A stretch of 64,000 nucleotides of DNA from Gemmatimonas sp. (GCF_027531815.1 NZ_JAPZSK010000008.1:32266-96265); one strand, 5' to 3'; counted from the first letter of the stretch, positions 1 to 9,406 are shown. The notes: generated by a model not told the origin, from the sequence alone. Made by a program: numbers and translations.

Positions 1-84
1 GCCGCAGCATTCGCGTGGTAGAGCGGAACGGCCCAACGCCGCAGCACCAGCGGCAATTCTCCATGTTCGCCCGCGAGCCGATCC

Positions 85-888
85 GTGCCCAGTGCTTCCC
101 TCGTGATTGCTACGTACAACTGGCCTGAGGCGCTCGATCTGGTCCTGCGCAGTGTGCGTGCCCAGCGCCAAATGCCGACCGAGGTGCTCGTGGCCGACGA
201 CGGATCCGGCGAGGCCACGCGGCACGTGGTGACGGCACACCAGACGGATTTCCCCGTGCCCTTGCTGCATGTGTGGCATGAAGATCGGGGCTTTCGCCTG
301 GCCGCCATTCGCAACGAGGCCATTCGACGGGCATCGGGCGACTACATCATTCAGATTGACGGGGACATGGTGCTGCATCCGCGCTTCGTCGCGGCGCACG
401 CACGCTTTGCCCAACGCGGGGCCTATGTGCAGGGGAGTCGGTGCCTCCTGGGGCCGAACCTCACGCAGGCATTGCTGCGCGACCGACAGCATGCGGTGGC
501 GTGGTTCGCGGCCGACTTGCGCAACCGGCAGAACGCCTGGTATCTGCCATGGCTGGCCCCGTTCGTCCGCGGTCCGCGGGACCCGAACCGACGTACCCGC
601 GGGTGTCATATGGCATTCTGGCGGGACGACCTGTGCCTCGTGAATGGCTACGACGAAAGCTTCGTGGGCTGGGGCCGCGAAGACAGTGAGCTGGCCGCGC
701 GGCTCATCCACAGCGGCATTCGCCGACGCAACTTCAAGTTCGGCGCCGTGGCGTACCATCTGTGGCACGAGGAAGCGTGCCGTGGGCGGTTCAGCGTGAA
801 TGAAAGCCGCTACGAGGCCACGCTGCGGGAAAAACGCCGGCGCTGCCTGCACGGGCTCGTCGGCGAGTTCCCCGAGGCCGTCGTATAG
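85..888 (+). CDS. Family 2 glycosyltransferase
   Basis: A 267-residue GT-A fold glycosyltransferase, expected to transfer a sugar from a nucleotide-sugar donor, probably to surface polysaccharide or LPS. The N-terminus opens with the GT2 strand ending in TYN (residues 10-12), followed by VADDGS (36-41) and the metal-binding DGD (92-94). The C-terminal half has NGYDE (187-191) and WGREDSE (196-202), as in the galactosyltransferase-like C-terminal domain that often follows GT2 domains. There is no membrane segment, so it is likely cytoplasmic or peripheral. The start is a GTG, chosen because the conserved first strand begins at once. Acceptor and sugar cannot be told from sequence. Bases 1-84 show no supported gene. 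Confidence 0.9.
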   Translation: MPSASLVIATYNWPEALDLVLRSVRAQRQMPTEVLVADDGSGEATRHVVTAHQTDFPVPLLHVWHEDRGFRLAAIRNEAIRRASGDYIIQIDGDMVLHPRFVAAHARFAQRGAYVQGSRCLLGPNLTQALLRDRQHAVAWFAADLRNRQNAWYLPWLAPFVRGPRDPNRRTRGCHMAFWRDDLCLVNGYDESFVGWGREDSELAARLIHSGIRRRNFKFGAVAYHLWHEEACRGRFSVNESRYEATLREKRRRCLHGLVGEFPEAVV

Positions 889-947
889 CACACACCGGTG
901 GCGTGCCGCCCATGGCGAGGGGACCGTTGAACGGCTAACGTTGCGCC

Positions 948-1448
948 ATGCCTCGCTCTGGTCTTCACACCGTTGCCGGCCGCGCCCTCGCCGCACGTGG
1001 CGCAAGCGTCGTGCTGGCCGCGTCCGTCTCGCTGGTGGCGGGGTGTTATTCATACAAGCCACTGGCCGTCGCCAGCGTGCCGGCGCGCACCGAGGTGCGG
1101 TTGGTGTTCAGTGCGGAAGGGGCCAGGCAGCTGCGGGAGGCAGCCGGATTCGAGATGCGGCAGCTGGACGGCATCGTGGTGCGCACGCTGGCCGACACGG
1201 CCGTGCTCATGAAGCCATCCGCCCTCATCACGGTCGACGGGGATGAACTGCCGTGGCGTCGCGGCGATCTGCTGGTGCCCTGGCGCACCGTCGCGCAATC
1301 GCAGCAGCGCACCATCGACAAGCGGCGGAGCCGAGGCTTTGCGGCGGTCATGGGCGCGGTGTTCACCGGCGTGGTGTACTTCGCCCTCAAGAGCATCGCG
1401 GGTGGCGGCGGTGCCACCGCGCAATCGGGCGGCGGTGTCCCGGAGTGA
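948..1448 (+). CDS. Small lipoprotein of a CYSY family
   Basis: A 166-residue protein with a long basic N-terminus, a hydrophobic stretch and a lipobox ending LVAGC (Cys33), followed at once by YSY. It should be exported and lipid-anchored. The mature part has alternating beta-type sequence. Near the C-terminus a basic RSR segment precedes a short hydrophobic helix (about residues 125-142) and a Gly-rich tail. It resembles the product at 40266-40766, which shares the CYSY start, a P-x-(R/G)-x-E segment, a middle 'LDG/LRG-x-(V/L)-V-R' segment and the basic-plus-hydrophobic tail. Function unknown. Its stop lies 4 bases before the next start, so it is probably cotranscribed with it. Confidence 0.75.
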   Translation: MPRSGLHTVAGRALAARGASVVLAASVSLVAGCYSYKPLAVASVPARTEVRLVFSAEGARQLREAAGFEMRQLDGIVVRTLADTAVLMKPSALITVDGDELPWRRGDLLVPWRTVAQSQQRTIDKRRSRGFAAVMGAVFTGVVYFALKSIAGGGGATAQSGGGVPE

Positions 1449-1452
1449 CCCC

Positions 1453-1971
1453 ATGAACCTTCCCACCAACGCCGAACTCAACGCGATCGGTGTGCTGCGC
1501 CGTCGCCTCATCGAGGCGCGGGTGCTCGCGCCGGTGCTCGACGCCCTCGGCACCCGTTTCGGCCGCGACGAGGTGCTGGCGGTGGCGCGCGATGTCATCG
1601 TCGCGCTGGCGCACGAGCAGGGGGAGGAATTGGCGCAGGCGGTCGGCGGCTGTTCGCTCCGGCACTTCGAGGGCACGCTCGATCGCTGGCAGGCCGACGA
1701 CGCGCTGCACATCACCGTGCGCGAGTCCGCCCCGGAACGATTCGCCTTCGACGTGACGCGCTGCCGCTACGCCGAGATGTACCGGGAGTTGGGCATCCCG
1801 GAACTCGGCGCCATTCTCTCGTGTAATCGCGACGCCGCGCTCATTGGCGGCTTCAATCCCGACGTGTCCTTTACGCGCACGCAGACCATCATGGGCGGCG
1901 CCTCACACTGCGACTTCGTGTACACCCTCACCCGCGCCACGCCACCCACGTCTTCCATCCGGACCGTGTGA
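1453..1971 (+). CDS. L-2-amino-thiazoline-4-carboxylic acid hydrolase family protein
   Basis: A 172-residue protein resembling the ATC-hydrolase family (PF14196). The recognisable part is the C-terminal half: a [12 protein letters not shown] segment, then [16 protein letters not shown], a T-x-T-I-M-GG segment and HCDFVY. The two cysteines (in CNRD and HCDF) and the Asp after the first are the positions usually kept in the family. Most members have no tested activity, so the substrate is unknown. ATG 1453 was chosen over longer in-frame starts because those overlap the preceding lipoprotein gene. Its stop overlaps the next ATG by one base (TGATG), which suggests translational coupling with the membrane protein. 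Confidence 0.75.
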   Translation: MNLPTNAELNAIGVLRRRLIEARVLAPVLDALGTRFGRDEVLAVARDVIVALAHEQGEELAQAVGGCSLRHFEGTLDRWQADDALHITVRESAPERFAFDVTRCRYAEMYRELGIPELGAILSCNRDAALIGGFNPDVSFTRTQTIMGGASHCDFVYTLTRATPPTSSIRTV

Positions 1972-2411
1972 TGTACGAGATCCTGCTCAAGCTCCACAAC
2001 GTGCTCGCCTGGCTGGTGCTCGGCACCGGTTTCTTCGTCATCGTGAAGGCGCTGGGCGCGCGCACCACCTGGAGTGTGCCGGAAACCGCCTGGGTGCGCC
2101 GCCTCACGCTGCTGGTGCACCTGCAGCTGGTGGCGGGGCTGGCGCTGTGGTTCGTCAGTCCGGCCGTTTCGGCGGCCCGATCGACCATGGGAGAGACCAT
2201 GAAAGATGCGGCGCTTCGACGGCTCGTGGTCGAGCATCCCACACTCATGCTTGCGGCCGTGATCACCGCAACCGTGACCAGCGTGCTGGTGCGCAAGGCG
2301 GGGAGCAGCGAGGCCCAGGCGAAAAAGGCGCTGGTCGGCACCGCCGTGACGCTGCTGCTGGTGGCCGCCATGATTCCATGGCAGCGCCTGACCGGCAGCT
2401 GGACCTCGTGA
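1971..2411 (+). CDS. Four-helix integral membrane protein, unknown function
   Basis: A 146-residue protein with four predicted membrane spans: roughly residues 10-30, 42-65, 88-105 and 117-136. It has almost no soluble part. The 'LHNVLAWLVLGTGFF' start resembles small DUF2269-type integral membrane proteins, but I cannot assign a function. A GTG lies directly before the ATG, so the true start could be one codon earlier. The start overlaps the upstream stop by one base. The gene ends 28 bases before the polymerase gene, so the genes from 948 to 4857 may form one transcription unit. Confidence 0.7.
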   Translation: MYEILLKLHNVLAWLVLGTGFFVIVKALGARTTWSVPETAWVRRLTLLVHLQLVAGLALWFVSPAVSAARSTMGETMKDAALRRLVVEHPTLMLAAVITATVTSVLVRKAGSSEAQAKKALVGTAVTLLLVAAMIPWQRLTGSWTS

Positions 2412-2439
2412 GCAACGCCTCCTGACGGCCAGCGACTGG

Positions 2440-4857
2440 TTGTGGGGGTGGGATCCGACACCGGGCATCGTGTCGGTGTGGGCCAGCGGCGATGGACAGG
2501 TCACCGTGTGGCGTCGTGACGGCGACGGGCTGCTGTGCACGGAAACGGTGCCATTCCGCCCGTGGCTCCTGCTTGCGTCGCTCGACGCGCTGCGGGCGTC
2601 GGGGGGCTCGCATGCGGTGCGCCGCCTCGACGCCCCACCCGTACCGGGAGACGGACTCGCTGCCTGCGAACTGCAGGGGCCGGGCGCGCTGCGATGGCTC
2701 GTTTCGCACGATTCGTGGTCGGAGCTCGAACGGGTCGTTTGTCGCGGGGCCGCGCGCGGACTGGGGCGCCGCTGTACGCATCTGTCGCAGCTGCCGCGCG
2801 AGATGCGCCATGTGCTGCCGGCCGAGGAGCAGTATCTCGTGGCCAGCGGTCGTACGTACTTCCGGGGGCTGACGTTCGCGCAGCTGCGGCGCTTGCAGTT
2901 CGACCTCGAAACCACCGGGCTCGATGCGCGCACCGATCGCATCTTTCTCATCGCCCTGGGTGCCCCCGACGGCACGGTCGAGCTGCTGGAGGCGGAAGGC
3001 GAGGGCGATACCGCGGAAGCGGCGCTCATCGGCCGCTTCGTGCAGCGCGTTCGCGCGCTCGATCCCGACGTCATCGAGAACCACAACCTGCACGGATTCG
3101 ATCTCCCGTTCCTGCGACAGCGCGCGCGACGGCTGGGGGTGCCGCTCTCGATGGGGCGTCTCGCGCACACCGATCTGGTGGAGCGCGCGGCCATGCGCGG
3201 CGTGGTTGCCGACGATGAGCGGCTGACCGGCGGCGGTGACCGTCGGGTACGGTATATCGTGCCCGGACGGGAATGCATCGACACGCTCGATGCGGTGCGC
3301 CGCTACGACTTTGCCGTGCGCGAGCTGCCAAGCTACGGCCTCAAGGCTGTGGCACAGCACTTTCGGGTTGCGGCCCCTGCCCGGGAACGCATTCGCGGCG
3401 ATCGCATCCATGCCGTGTACCAGCGCGATCCCGCCCGCGTGCGACGTTACGCGAGCGCCGACGTCACCGAGGTCGCCGCCCTGTCCCGCCTCCTGGGGGG
3501 CGCCGCCTTCGCGCTCGCCGGCATGGCGCCACGTCGCTACGAACGGCTGGCCGACGCCGGACCGGCCACCGGCGTCATCGATCCGCTGCTCGTGCGTGCC
3601 TACCTGCGCGCGGGGCAGGCACTCCCCGCCTACGCGACCGGGGACGATACCGTGCACAGCGGCGCCGCCCTCCATCTCTTCACGGTTGGAGCGCTGCACC
3701 GGGTCGTGAAGGTGGATGTGGCCAGCCTCTACCCGTCACTCATGCGCGCCTATCGCATCGGCCCTGCGCGCGATCATCTGCAGGCACTGCTCACGCTCGT
3801 GGACGGGCTGGTGGAGCAGCGTCTGGCGGCCAAGGCGCGTGCCAAGGCCGCGGCGCCGCACTCCGACGAGCGATTCACCTACGAGGCGGTGTCGGCTGCC
3901 ATGAAGCTGGTGGTCAATTCGGCCTACGGCTATCTCGCCGCCAGCGACGGACTCACCCGCTTTGCCGATGTGCATGCGGCCAACGACGTCACGCGGCAGG
4001 GACGGGAGACGCTGCGCCTCATGTGCCAGGCGCTGGCCCAGCGCGGGGTGGAACTCATCGAGGCCGACACCGACGGCGTGTACTTCGCCGTGCCCGACAC
4101 GTGGAGCGAGGCCGACGAGCAGCGGGTGGTGGCCGAAGTCGCTGCCCTCCTGCCACCGCTCGTGCAGCTCGAGCTGGAAGGACGATATGCGGCGATGCTG
4201 TCGCACGAAGCCAAGAACTACGCGCTGCTGACCTCCGACGGGCGGTTGCTGCTCAAGGGCGTGGCGTTTCGTTCGAGTCGCGCCGAGCCGTTCGGGGAGG
4301 AGTTCCTGCGCGTGGCCATCGCCCGCCTGCTGGCCCACGATGTGCCCGGCGTGCGCGCCGCCTATCTGGAGACACGCGACGCCCTCCACACACGCCGGCT
4401 GCCGACGCTTGCCGTGGCGGCGCGGGTGCAACTGCGCAAGTCGCCCGAGATGTACGAACGGACGCGCCACTCGCGACGGGAGTTTGCCTATGAAGCCGTG
4501 TGGCAGTGCCGAGGCGGCACATGGCGTGCCGGTGATCGCGTGCGCGTCTATCGGGCCGCCGGTGGGAGGGGACGGGTCATCGACGAACTCGACGGCGAAG
4601 CGTATGTGGATGATGATCCGCGCGACTACGACGCGGTGTACTACGCGTCGTTGCTGCGGCGCACCTTCGCGACCCGCCTGGCGCGTGCCTTCCGCCCGCC
4701 CGACTTCGAACGGCTCTTTGCCGATGCGGAGCAGTTGCCGCTCTTCGCGCCAGCCCTCGAGGAGATCCGACCTGTCGCGACGCGTGACCCCGCCGCGTGG
4801 CGTCTGCTCGACGAGGCGGCGGGTGGCGCACGCGCAGCGGCGGACGGTCAGCGATAG
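2440..4857 (+). CDS. Family B DNA polymerase (Pol II-like)
   Basis: An 805-residue polymerase with a full set of active-site motifs, near the length of E. coli Pol II (783). The proofreading exonuclease shows Exo I FDLETTG (D155, E157), an Exo II-like segment with NHNLHGFDLPF, and Exo III YASADVTE. The polymerase domain has motif A DVASLYPS (426-433), motif B K489-x3-NS-x-YG (493-497) and motif C DTD (543-545), plus a KGVAFRSS segment downstream. It should extend primers 5'-3' and proofread, a repair or bypass role in bacteria. The chosen TTG start is uncertain. The 3' end overlaps the convergent namZ gene by 10 bases. Confidence 0.92.
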   Translation: MWGWDPTPGIVSVWASGDGQVTVWRRDGDGLLCTETVPFRPWLLLASLDALRASGGSHAVRRLDAPPVPGDGLAACELQGPGALRWLVSHDSWSELERVVCRGAARGLGRRCTHLSQLPREMRHVLPAEEQYLVASGRTYFRGLTFAQLRRLQFDLETTGLDARTDRIFLIALGAPDGTVELLEAEGEGDTAEAALIGRFVQRVRALDPDVIENHNLHGFDLPFLRQRARRLGVPLSMGRLAHTDLVERAAMRGVVADDERLTGGGDRRVRYIVPGRECIDTLDAVRRYDFAVRELPSYGLKAVAQHFRVAAPARERIRGDRIHAVYQRDPARVRRYASADVTEVAALSRLLGGAAFALAGMAPRRYERLADAGPATGVIDPLLVRAYLRAGQALPAYATGDDTVHSGAALHLFTVGALHRVVKVDVASLYPSLMRAYRIGPARDHLQALLTLVDGLVEQRLAAKARAKAAAPHSDERFTYEAVSAAMKLVVNSAYGYLAASDGLTRFADVHAANDVTRQGRETLRLMCQALAQRGVELIEADTDGVYFAVPDTWSEADEQRVVAEVAALLPPLVQLELEGRYAAMLSHEAKNYALLTSDGRLLLKGVAFRSSRAEPFGEEFLRVAIARLLAHDVPGVRAAYLETRDALHTRRLPTLAVAARVQLRKSPEMYERTRHSRREFAYEAVWQCRGGTWRAGDRVRVYRAAGGRGRVIDELDGEAYVDDDPRDYDAVYYASLLRRTFATRLARAFRPPDFERLFADAEQLPLFAPALEEIRPVATRDPAAWRLLDEAAGGARAAADGQR

Positions 4858-6149
4858 AGCAGATACGGCTTCACGCTCGCCTCGAACTTCATGGCGTCGG
4901 CGTTCCACTGCCGGAGCAGCAGTTCGATGGTGCCGTCGTCGACGGCCTTCGTGAGCGCATCCGTGCCGGCGAGGCGGTCGATGCCGCGGACGCGTGTGGG
5001 CGCATTCACCGTGGGTTCGCGCCACGCGAACTCCGTGGGGTGCGCCGCCCGGAAGGCCCGCAGCAGCCGCACGCCAACTTCGACCGGACGCACGGCGTTG
5101 CGGTCGGTCACCACCACCTTGATCATGGGGATCGTCTTGCCGGCGAACTTGTACCCCGGGGCGATGGTGCGCGTGGCCGTGTCGAATCGCACCCCCCCCA
5201 GCTTGAGGGCGTTGAGGCGCCCGGCGAGCGCCACGTGGTCCGTGAGGTAGTCGGCGCCGATGAGCTGGAACGGTGCGTCGGTGCCGCGCCCCTCCGTAGC
5301 ATTCGTGCCCTCGAAGAACACGGTGCCTGGATACAGCAGTTCGGCGTCGGGCGTGCGCAGGTTGGGTGAAGGGTTCACCCGTGGTAGCCCCGTTTCGTCG
5401 AACCACATGGCCCGACGGTAGTGCTTCATGGGCACCACGGTCACCGTGGCGGTGAGCGCCCTGGTGCCCACGAGAAAGCGCATGAGCTCTCCCACGGTGA
5501 GTCCGTAGCGCAGGGCCACCGCGTGCTGGCCCACGAGGGAGCGGAAGCGCAGGTCGAGGATGTTGCCTTCGAACCGGTCGGCGCGAATGGGGTTGGGACG
5601 GTCGAGCACGATGATCGGCTTCCCCGCTGCCGCCGCGGTCAGCGCCAGCGTCCACGGGTACGTGTACACGCGGGCGCCCACGTCCTGAATGTCGTACACC
5701 AGCACATCCACCTCGTCGAGCATCTCCGGGGTGGGCGTCTCCACGGTGCCATACAGCGAATAGACCTTCACGCCCGTCTTGCCGTCCACGCTGTTCGCAA
5801 TCTTTTCGCCGGCGCGCGCAGCGCCCCGAATGCCATGCTCGGGGCCGAAGAGGGCGGTGAGCGAAACGCCCGGCGCCTTGAAGAGCAGGTCGATGCTGCT
5901 TGTGCCCTGTCGATCACGCCCGGAGTGATTCGTGATCAGCCCCACCCGCTTGCCGCGCACCAGGTGCAGCGAATCCGACAGCAGCACCTCGATGCCGGGA
6001 ATCACGCCGCCGCGCGTTTGCGCTGCGAGGGGACGTGTTGCAGGCGCGAGGGGAAGGAGCACCAGCGCCGCGCAGGCGGCGGCAATGCCGCGTACGTGGC
6101 GCGCCAGACAGGGGCGGGTCATGTCGAGCCGGGACAGGGTGGAAACCAT
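4848..6149 (-). CDS. namZ: NamZ-type exo-beta-N-acetylmuramidase (DUF1343)
   Basis: A 433-residue exported protein of the DUF1343 family, whose B. subtilis member NamZ (GH171) removes non-reducing-end MurNAc during peptidoglycan turnover. Family landmarks are the GLITNHSG segment after 'RGKRV', 'LFGPEHGIRG', 'VYSLYG', 'DVLVYDIQDVGARVYTY' and 'LDRPNPI', all in the usual order. A signal sequence with a basic start, hydrophobic core and LAAQ end (about residues 1-44) sends it to the periplasm. An internal ATG 27 bases downstream of the chosen start (MTRPCLARH) is an equally good start. It is convergent with the polymerase gene and overlaps it by 10 bases. Confidence 0.88.
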   Translation of the reverse strand: MVSTLSRLDMTRPCLARHVRGIAAACAALVLLPLAPATRPLAAQTRGGVIPGIEVLLSDSLHLVRGKRVGLITNHSGRDRQGTSSIDLLFKAPGVSLTALFGPEHGIRGAARAGEKIANSVDGKTGVKVYSLYGTVETPTPEMLDEVDVLVYDIQDVGARVYTYPWTLALTAAAAGKPIIVLDRPNPIRADRFEGNILDLRFRSLVGQHAVALRYGLTVGELMRFLVGTRALTATVTVVPMKHYRRAMWFDETGLPRVNPSPNLRTPDAELLYPGTVFFEGTNATEGRGTDAPFQLIGADYLTDHVALAGRLNALKLGGVRFDTATRTIAPGYKFAGKTIPMIKVVVTDRNAVRPVEVGVRLLRAFRAAHPTEFAWREPTVNAPTRVRGIDRLAGTDALTKAVDDGTIELLLRQWNADAMKFEASVKPYLLYR

Positions 6150-6173
6150 CGTCCCGGGTAAACTACTGGTGTT

Positions 6174-6734
6174 TCACCTCGGCGGCGGCCGCATGCGCTG
6201 CATCATCTTGTCGTGCATGGCCGCCATGCCGCGGTTCACCAGCTCCGTGACCTCTGCCGCGTGTGCCTGCAGCAGCGCCACGCTCGTGCTGTCGGTCGAG
6301 GTCTCGGTCACGATCACCCCCGTGCGGGTGTGCTCCACGACACGCGTGACGGTCGCGCCCCGCGCGAGCAGCTGACGCAGCGTGGGTGAGGCTGGCGGTA
6401 CGTTGAGATCCTGCGACTTGGCCATCAGCACGCCGGTGGTGGCCACGTGCGCCTGCAGCTGCGCCACCATGCTCGAGTCGTCCGACTCCGTCACCGTGCG
6501 CACGCCGTTGGGCAGGACCGTCACGGTGCGCCGCAACTTCTGATGGTTGGTCATGAGGTCGTGCACGATGGGCATCACCGCGGCCGCGGTGGAATCCCCC
6601 ATCATCCCGCGGCCTCGGCCGCGCCCCATCATGCCGCCCCCCTGCGCCGCCATGGTCGTGGGAAGCGAACTCAGCAGCAGGACACCCGCCAACAGCATGG
6701 CGGACGTGTGGATCGATCGGTATGGATAGCGCAT
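6174..6734 (-). CDS. Exported protein of unknown function with Met/Arg/Gly-rich segment
   Basis: A 186-residue protein with an N-terminal signal peptide ending near MAAQ, then a short Met/Gly/Arg-rich stretch (MMGRGRGRGMMG). A helical region of about 130 residues with two matching halves follows; each half has a T-V-T-(V/R)-V segment followed by a 'SV-LQAH' helix. The Met-rich ends could bind metal, but this is inference. The start at 6734 is favoured over the one at 6779 because a GGAGGAG ribosome site sits just before it and the signal peptide begins there. It lies 24 bases upstream of namZ on the same strand and could share its transcript. Confidence 0.7.
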   Translation of the reverse strand: MRYPYRSIHTSAMLLAGVLLLSSLPTTMAAQGGGMMGRGRGRGMMGDSTAAAVMPIVHDLMTNHQKLRRTVTVLPNGVRTVTESDDSSMVAQLQAHVATTGVLMAKSQDLNVPPASPTLRQLLARGATVTRVVEHTRTGVIVTETSTDSTSVALLQAHAAEVTELVNRGMAAMHDKMMQRMRPPPR

Positions 6735-6910
6735 GACTCCTCCGGGCGTTTCGTGAACTGTCGCCCACGCCGGGCGCACAAACCATCAGCCGGAGGAGGT
6801 CGTGCTGTGGTGCATTCCCCGACACAACCGCGCGATCGGCAACAGGTGCCGTACCCAGCCGCGGGCGGCCGTCGTTGACGAACCCGGGCGCAGGCTGCCT
6901 CTTATGCCGC

Positions 6911-7753
6911 ATGCGATTCCTCACCCGATTCCTCGTAGCCCTGACCTGTCTGCTGCTGCCCCGCGCGGCGCATGCCACCTGGTCGGTCATCGCCGTGGAC
7001 ATGGCCACCGGCCGCGTCGTCATTGCCTCGGCCACCTGCGTGGACCGTGACGATGCCTTTCTCATGGGCATTCAGGCCGTCGTCGTGCCCGGCAAGGGGG
7101 TAGCGGCCTGCCAGGCCGGCGTCGACGGCACCCATGCCAACCAGATGCTCGTGTATCGCGAGTTGCAGAAAGGCACCGACCCGGCGCGCATCATCGAGAT
7201 GCTGTCGGCCGATCCCGCCTTTCAGTCGCGACAGTTCGGCATTGTGGACCTCACGGGGCGTACCGCCGGACACTCCGGTCTGTCCAACGGCTACGTCACA
7301 CAGGACATCCAGGGACAGGTGCCCGGCACGCAGATCTACTACTCCATCCAGGGCAACATCCTGCGCACCGGTGACGTGATCCCCAATGCGGTCCGTGCGT
7401 TCGTGCACACGCAGGGCGCGCTCACGGACCGGGTGATGGCGGCGCTGGAGACGGCCGACCGGTTCGGCGGGGACAGCCGCTGCGTGTGCCCTCCGTTGCC
7501 GGCGGACGGCAGCAAACCCGCCATCGCCTGCGAGGGGCGCACGTCGTACATCGCCTACATCCTCATGGCCAACCGCACCGACAGCAGCGGCGACTCGCAC
7601 AGCAACGGCACGTACGCGCTCTACCTCACGGTGGCGCAGCCCAATCAACCGGGCCCCAACGCCATCAAGCCGGGGGAGAATCTCAACCCCGTGAAGACGC
7701 TGCGCACCCGCTACGACGCGTGGCGTCGCGGCCAGCCGGCGTCATACAAGTGA
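6911..7753 (+). CDS. Exported DUF1028 family protein
   Basis: A 280-residue protein with a signal peptide (MRFLTRFLVALTCLLL, ending AHA), then a domain that looks like DUF1028: 'TWSVIAVD-TGRVVIASAT', a 'GVAACQAG' segment and a helical stretch leading to 'FGIVDLTGRTAGHSG'. DUF1028 proteins resemble Ntn-type hydrolases but have no established reaction. Five Cys residues in the mature part could form disulfides in the periplasm. ATG 6911 starts the signal peptide; a start 36 bases upstream would put a Cys-containing leader in front of it. The last bases overlap the next gene (GTGA), suggesting coupling. Confidence 0.75.
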   Translation: MRFLTRFLVALTCLLLPRAAHATWSVIAVDMATGRVVIASATCVDRDDAFLMGIQAVVVPGKGVAACQAGVDGTHANQMLVYRELQKGTDPARIIEMLSADPAFQSRQFGIVDLTGRTAGHSGLSNGYVTQDIQGQVPGTQIYYSIQGNILRTGDVIPNAVRAFVHTQGALTDRVMAALETADRFGGDSRCVCPPLPADGSKPAIACEGRTSYIAYILMANRTDSSGDSHSNGTYALYLTVAQPNQPGPNAIKPGENLNPVKTLRTRYDAWRRGQPASYK

Positions 7754-8367
7754 GCCGCCCCCTCTTCCGGGTCCGGCTGGCGACAGTCGCGCTGCGGGCG
7801 TGCTGCGCGATGAGCATGCTGGCACTCGCGGTGCCGGTGCACACGGCCACCGCGCAATCGCGCGTCCCCTTGCGGGTACTCACGCTCACCACGCCGGCCT
7901 TCCCCGACGGGGGCAGCATCCCCGCGCGCCACGCCCAGCCCGGACGCGATGTCTCGCCTGCGCTCACGTGGAGCGGCGCACCCGACTCCACCCGCAGCTT
8001 CGTGCTGCTGGTGCACGATGCCGATGCGGCGCAGGGTGACGGCACCGACGACACGCTGCACTGGCTCGTGTGGAACATTCCCGGCACGGCAACGGGGTTG
8101 CCCGAGGGGGTGCCAAGCGGGGCGCAGCTGGCCGACGGGACGCGACAGATCAGCGTGAGCGGTCCGTACTATCGTGGCCCGGCGGCCGCCGCCACCGGCC
8201 CGGCGCACCATTACGTGTTCGAGCTGTACGCACTCGACACGATGCTCAACATCCAACCTACGGCCATGTCTGCCGCGGCCACCCGTGAGGCGGTCATGCG
8301 CGCCATGGCGGGGCGCGTGCGTGCCAAGGGCGTGCTCGTGGGGCTCTATCGCCGTCCAGTGCCCTGA
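7750..8367 (+). CDS. YbhB/YbcL-type Raf kinase inhibitor-like (PEBP) protein
   Basis: A 205-residue exported PEBP-family protein. After a signal peptide (about 1-36, ending TAQ) it shows the usual order: 'AFPDGGSIPARHAQ' as the ligand-pocket strand, 'SPALTWSGAP', 'VLLVHDADA' in place of the eukaryotic DPDAP motif, 'HWLVWNIPG', 'GPYYRGP' and 'HHYVFELYALD'. Bacterial members have no proven role. The GTG start overlaps the upstream stop by 4 bases (GTGA), so translation is probably coupled to the DUF1028 gene. Confidence 0.88.
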   Translation: MSRPLFRVRLATVALRACCAMSMLALAVPVHTATAQSRVPLRVLTLTTPAFPDGGSIPARHAQPGRDVSPALTWSGAPDSTRSFVLLVHDADAAQGDGTDDTLHWLVWNIPGTATGLPEGVPSGAQLADGTRQISVSGPYYRGPAAAATGPAHHYVFELYALDTMLNIQPTAMSAAATREAVMRAMAGRVRAKGVLVGLYRRPVP

Positions 8368-8854
8368 TCGCCGACGTTCCGTCGCGTTCACTCGCGTTCA
8401 CTTTCCTCACGACGGTGGTGTCGGCATGACGCCGGTCAGGCTCGGTTCTGGACCACACCGTCTGCGGAGCGGTCCACGGGGCGCCACCACCAGACGCATC
8501 CGGGCCGGCGTTCTGCCGCGGCCAATCCGGAGCGCCTCGCCACGCGGCCTACCGCCATCGTGGTCGACGGCAACGGCGTGGTGCTCCCACCCGACGCCAG
8601 GAACCGGTACGACGAGGGGGAGATGGTGATCGTCATGGGCACGCTGCCGAGCCACGTGCCCAGGGAGCGAGCGGAGGCGTACGTGTGGCGCGTGACACCA
8701 CCGGCAACGACGTGGTGAACGTGAGGCGGGAGACCGGGGCCCCTCGCGGAATCCGGTGGTGCAGCGGGCGCAGCGCGCCGCTCCCGCCCGTTGACGTGCA
8801 ACCTTGGCCGCGTCTAGCTTGCCCGCGTGCCGTTCCCCCAGGATCTGCAGCCGC
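8368..8854. other. Intergenic stretch between PEBP gene and sigma factor
   Basis: 487 bases with no convincing gene. It opens with a 10-base direct repeat (cgcgttcact twice) just after the PEBP stop. The frame used by the PEBP gene stays open to 8718 but has no good start until a GTG at 8560. The last 130 bases presumably hold the promoter of the ECF sigma operon, though I see no clear -35/-10 pair. Confidence 0.5.
8560..8718 (+). CDS. Possible short ORF or remnant, unknown
   Basis: A possible 52-residue product starting at GTG. Its composition looks protein-like (TAIVVDGNGVVLPPD, then a GEMVIVMG segment, ending in a Trp), and the frame stays open upstream to the PEBP stop without any good start. 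It could be the 3' remnant of a lost gene or chance in GC-rich DNA. No family recognised and no ribosome site seen. Confidence 0.2.
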   Translation: MVDGNGVVLPPDARNRYDEGEMVIVMGTLPSHVPRERAEAYVWRVTPPATTW

Positions 8855-9406
8855 GTGCGTGAGCTGCCCAACAACTGCGTTCAGCGCGTCCGTGCTGGTG
8901 ACCTCGAGGCGTTTGAGTCGCTCTTTCGCGCCATGCATGCGCCGTTGCTGGCGTTCGGCGCTCGATATGTCGGCGACACGGCCCGCGCCGAGGAGCTGGT
9001 GCAGGACGTGTTCCTGGCGCTGTGGGAGCGGCGCGCCGAATGGGTCGTCACCGGCAGTGTGCCCTCCTACCTGTTCGCGGCAGTTCGCAGCCGCGCACTC
9101 AACGTGCGTCGGCGCGACGCGGTCGAGCAGCGATGGGCCGATGACGAGGCGCACGACAGCGTGCGGGCCCTGCATCCCCCCCCGCAGCGGGCCGATACCG
9201 CACTCGAGGCACGCGAGGCGCGGACGCGAGTCGACGCGGCCATGGCCGCCCTGCCGCCCCGCCTCGCCCAGGTCATGGTGATGCGCTGGCACGGGGGATT
9301 GAGCTATGCCGAGATCGCGCGCATCCTCGGCATCTCGGTCAAGGGAGTGGAGAATCAGCTGGGGCGGGGCCTCAAGGCCCTGCGGGCGGCGCTCGACGAC
9401 GGGTAG
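8855..9406 (+). CDS. ECF-type RNA polymerase sigma factor
   Basis: A 183-residue extracytoplasmic-function sigma factor. Region 2 runs from 'GDLEAFESLF' through 'ARAEELVQDVFLALWERR', the usual core-binding helix. Region 4 has 'LPPRLAQVMVMRWHGGLSYAEIARILGIS' with the recognition helix 'VKGVENQLGRGLKAL'. It should direct RNA polymerase to a small regulon. The following genes encode a FecR-type anti-sigma factor and a TonB receptor with an STN domain, which is the FecI-FecR-FecA signalling layout, so it is probably released when the receptor binds substrate. GTG 8855 was chosen as start; an in-frame start 51 bases upstream is possible. Confidence 0.88.
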   Translation: MRELPNNCVQRVRAGDLEAFESLFRAMHAPLLAFGARYVGDTARAEELVQDVFLALWERRAEWVVTGSVPSYLFAAVRSRALNVRRRDAVEQRWADDEAHDSVRALHPPPQRADTALEAREARTRVDAAMAALPPRLAQVMVMRWHGGLSYAEIARILGISVKGVENQLGRGLKALRAALDDG

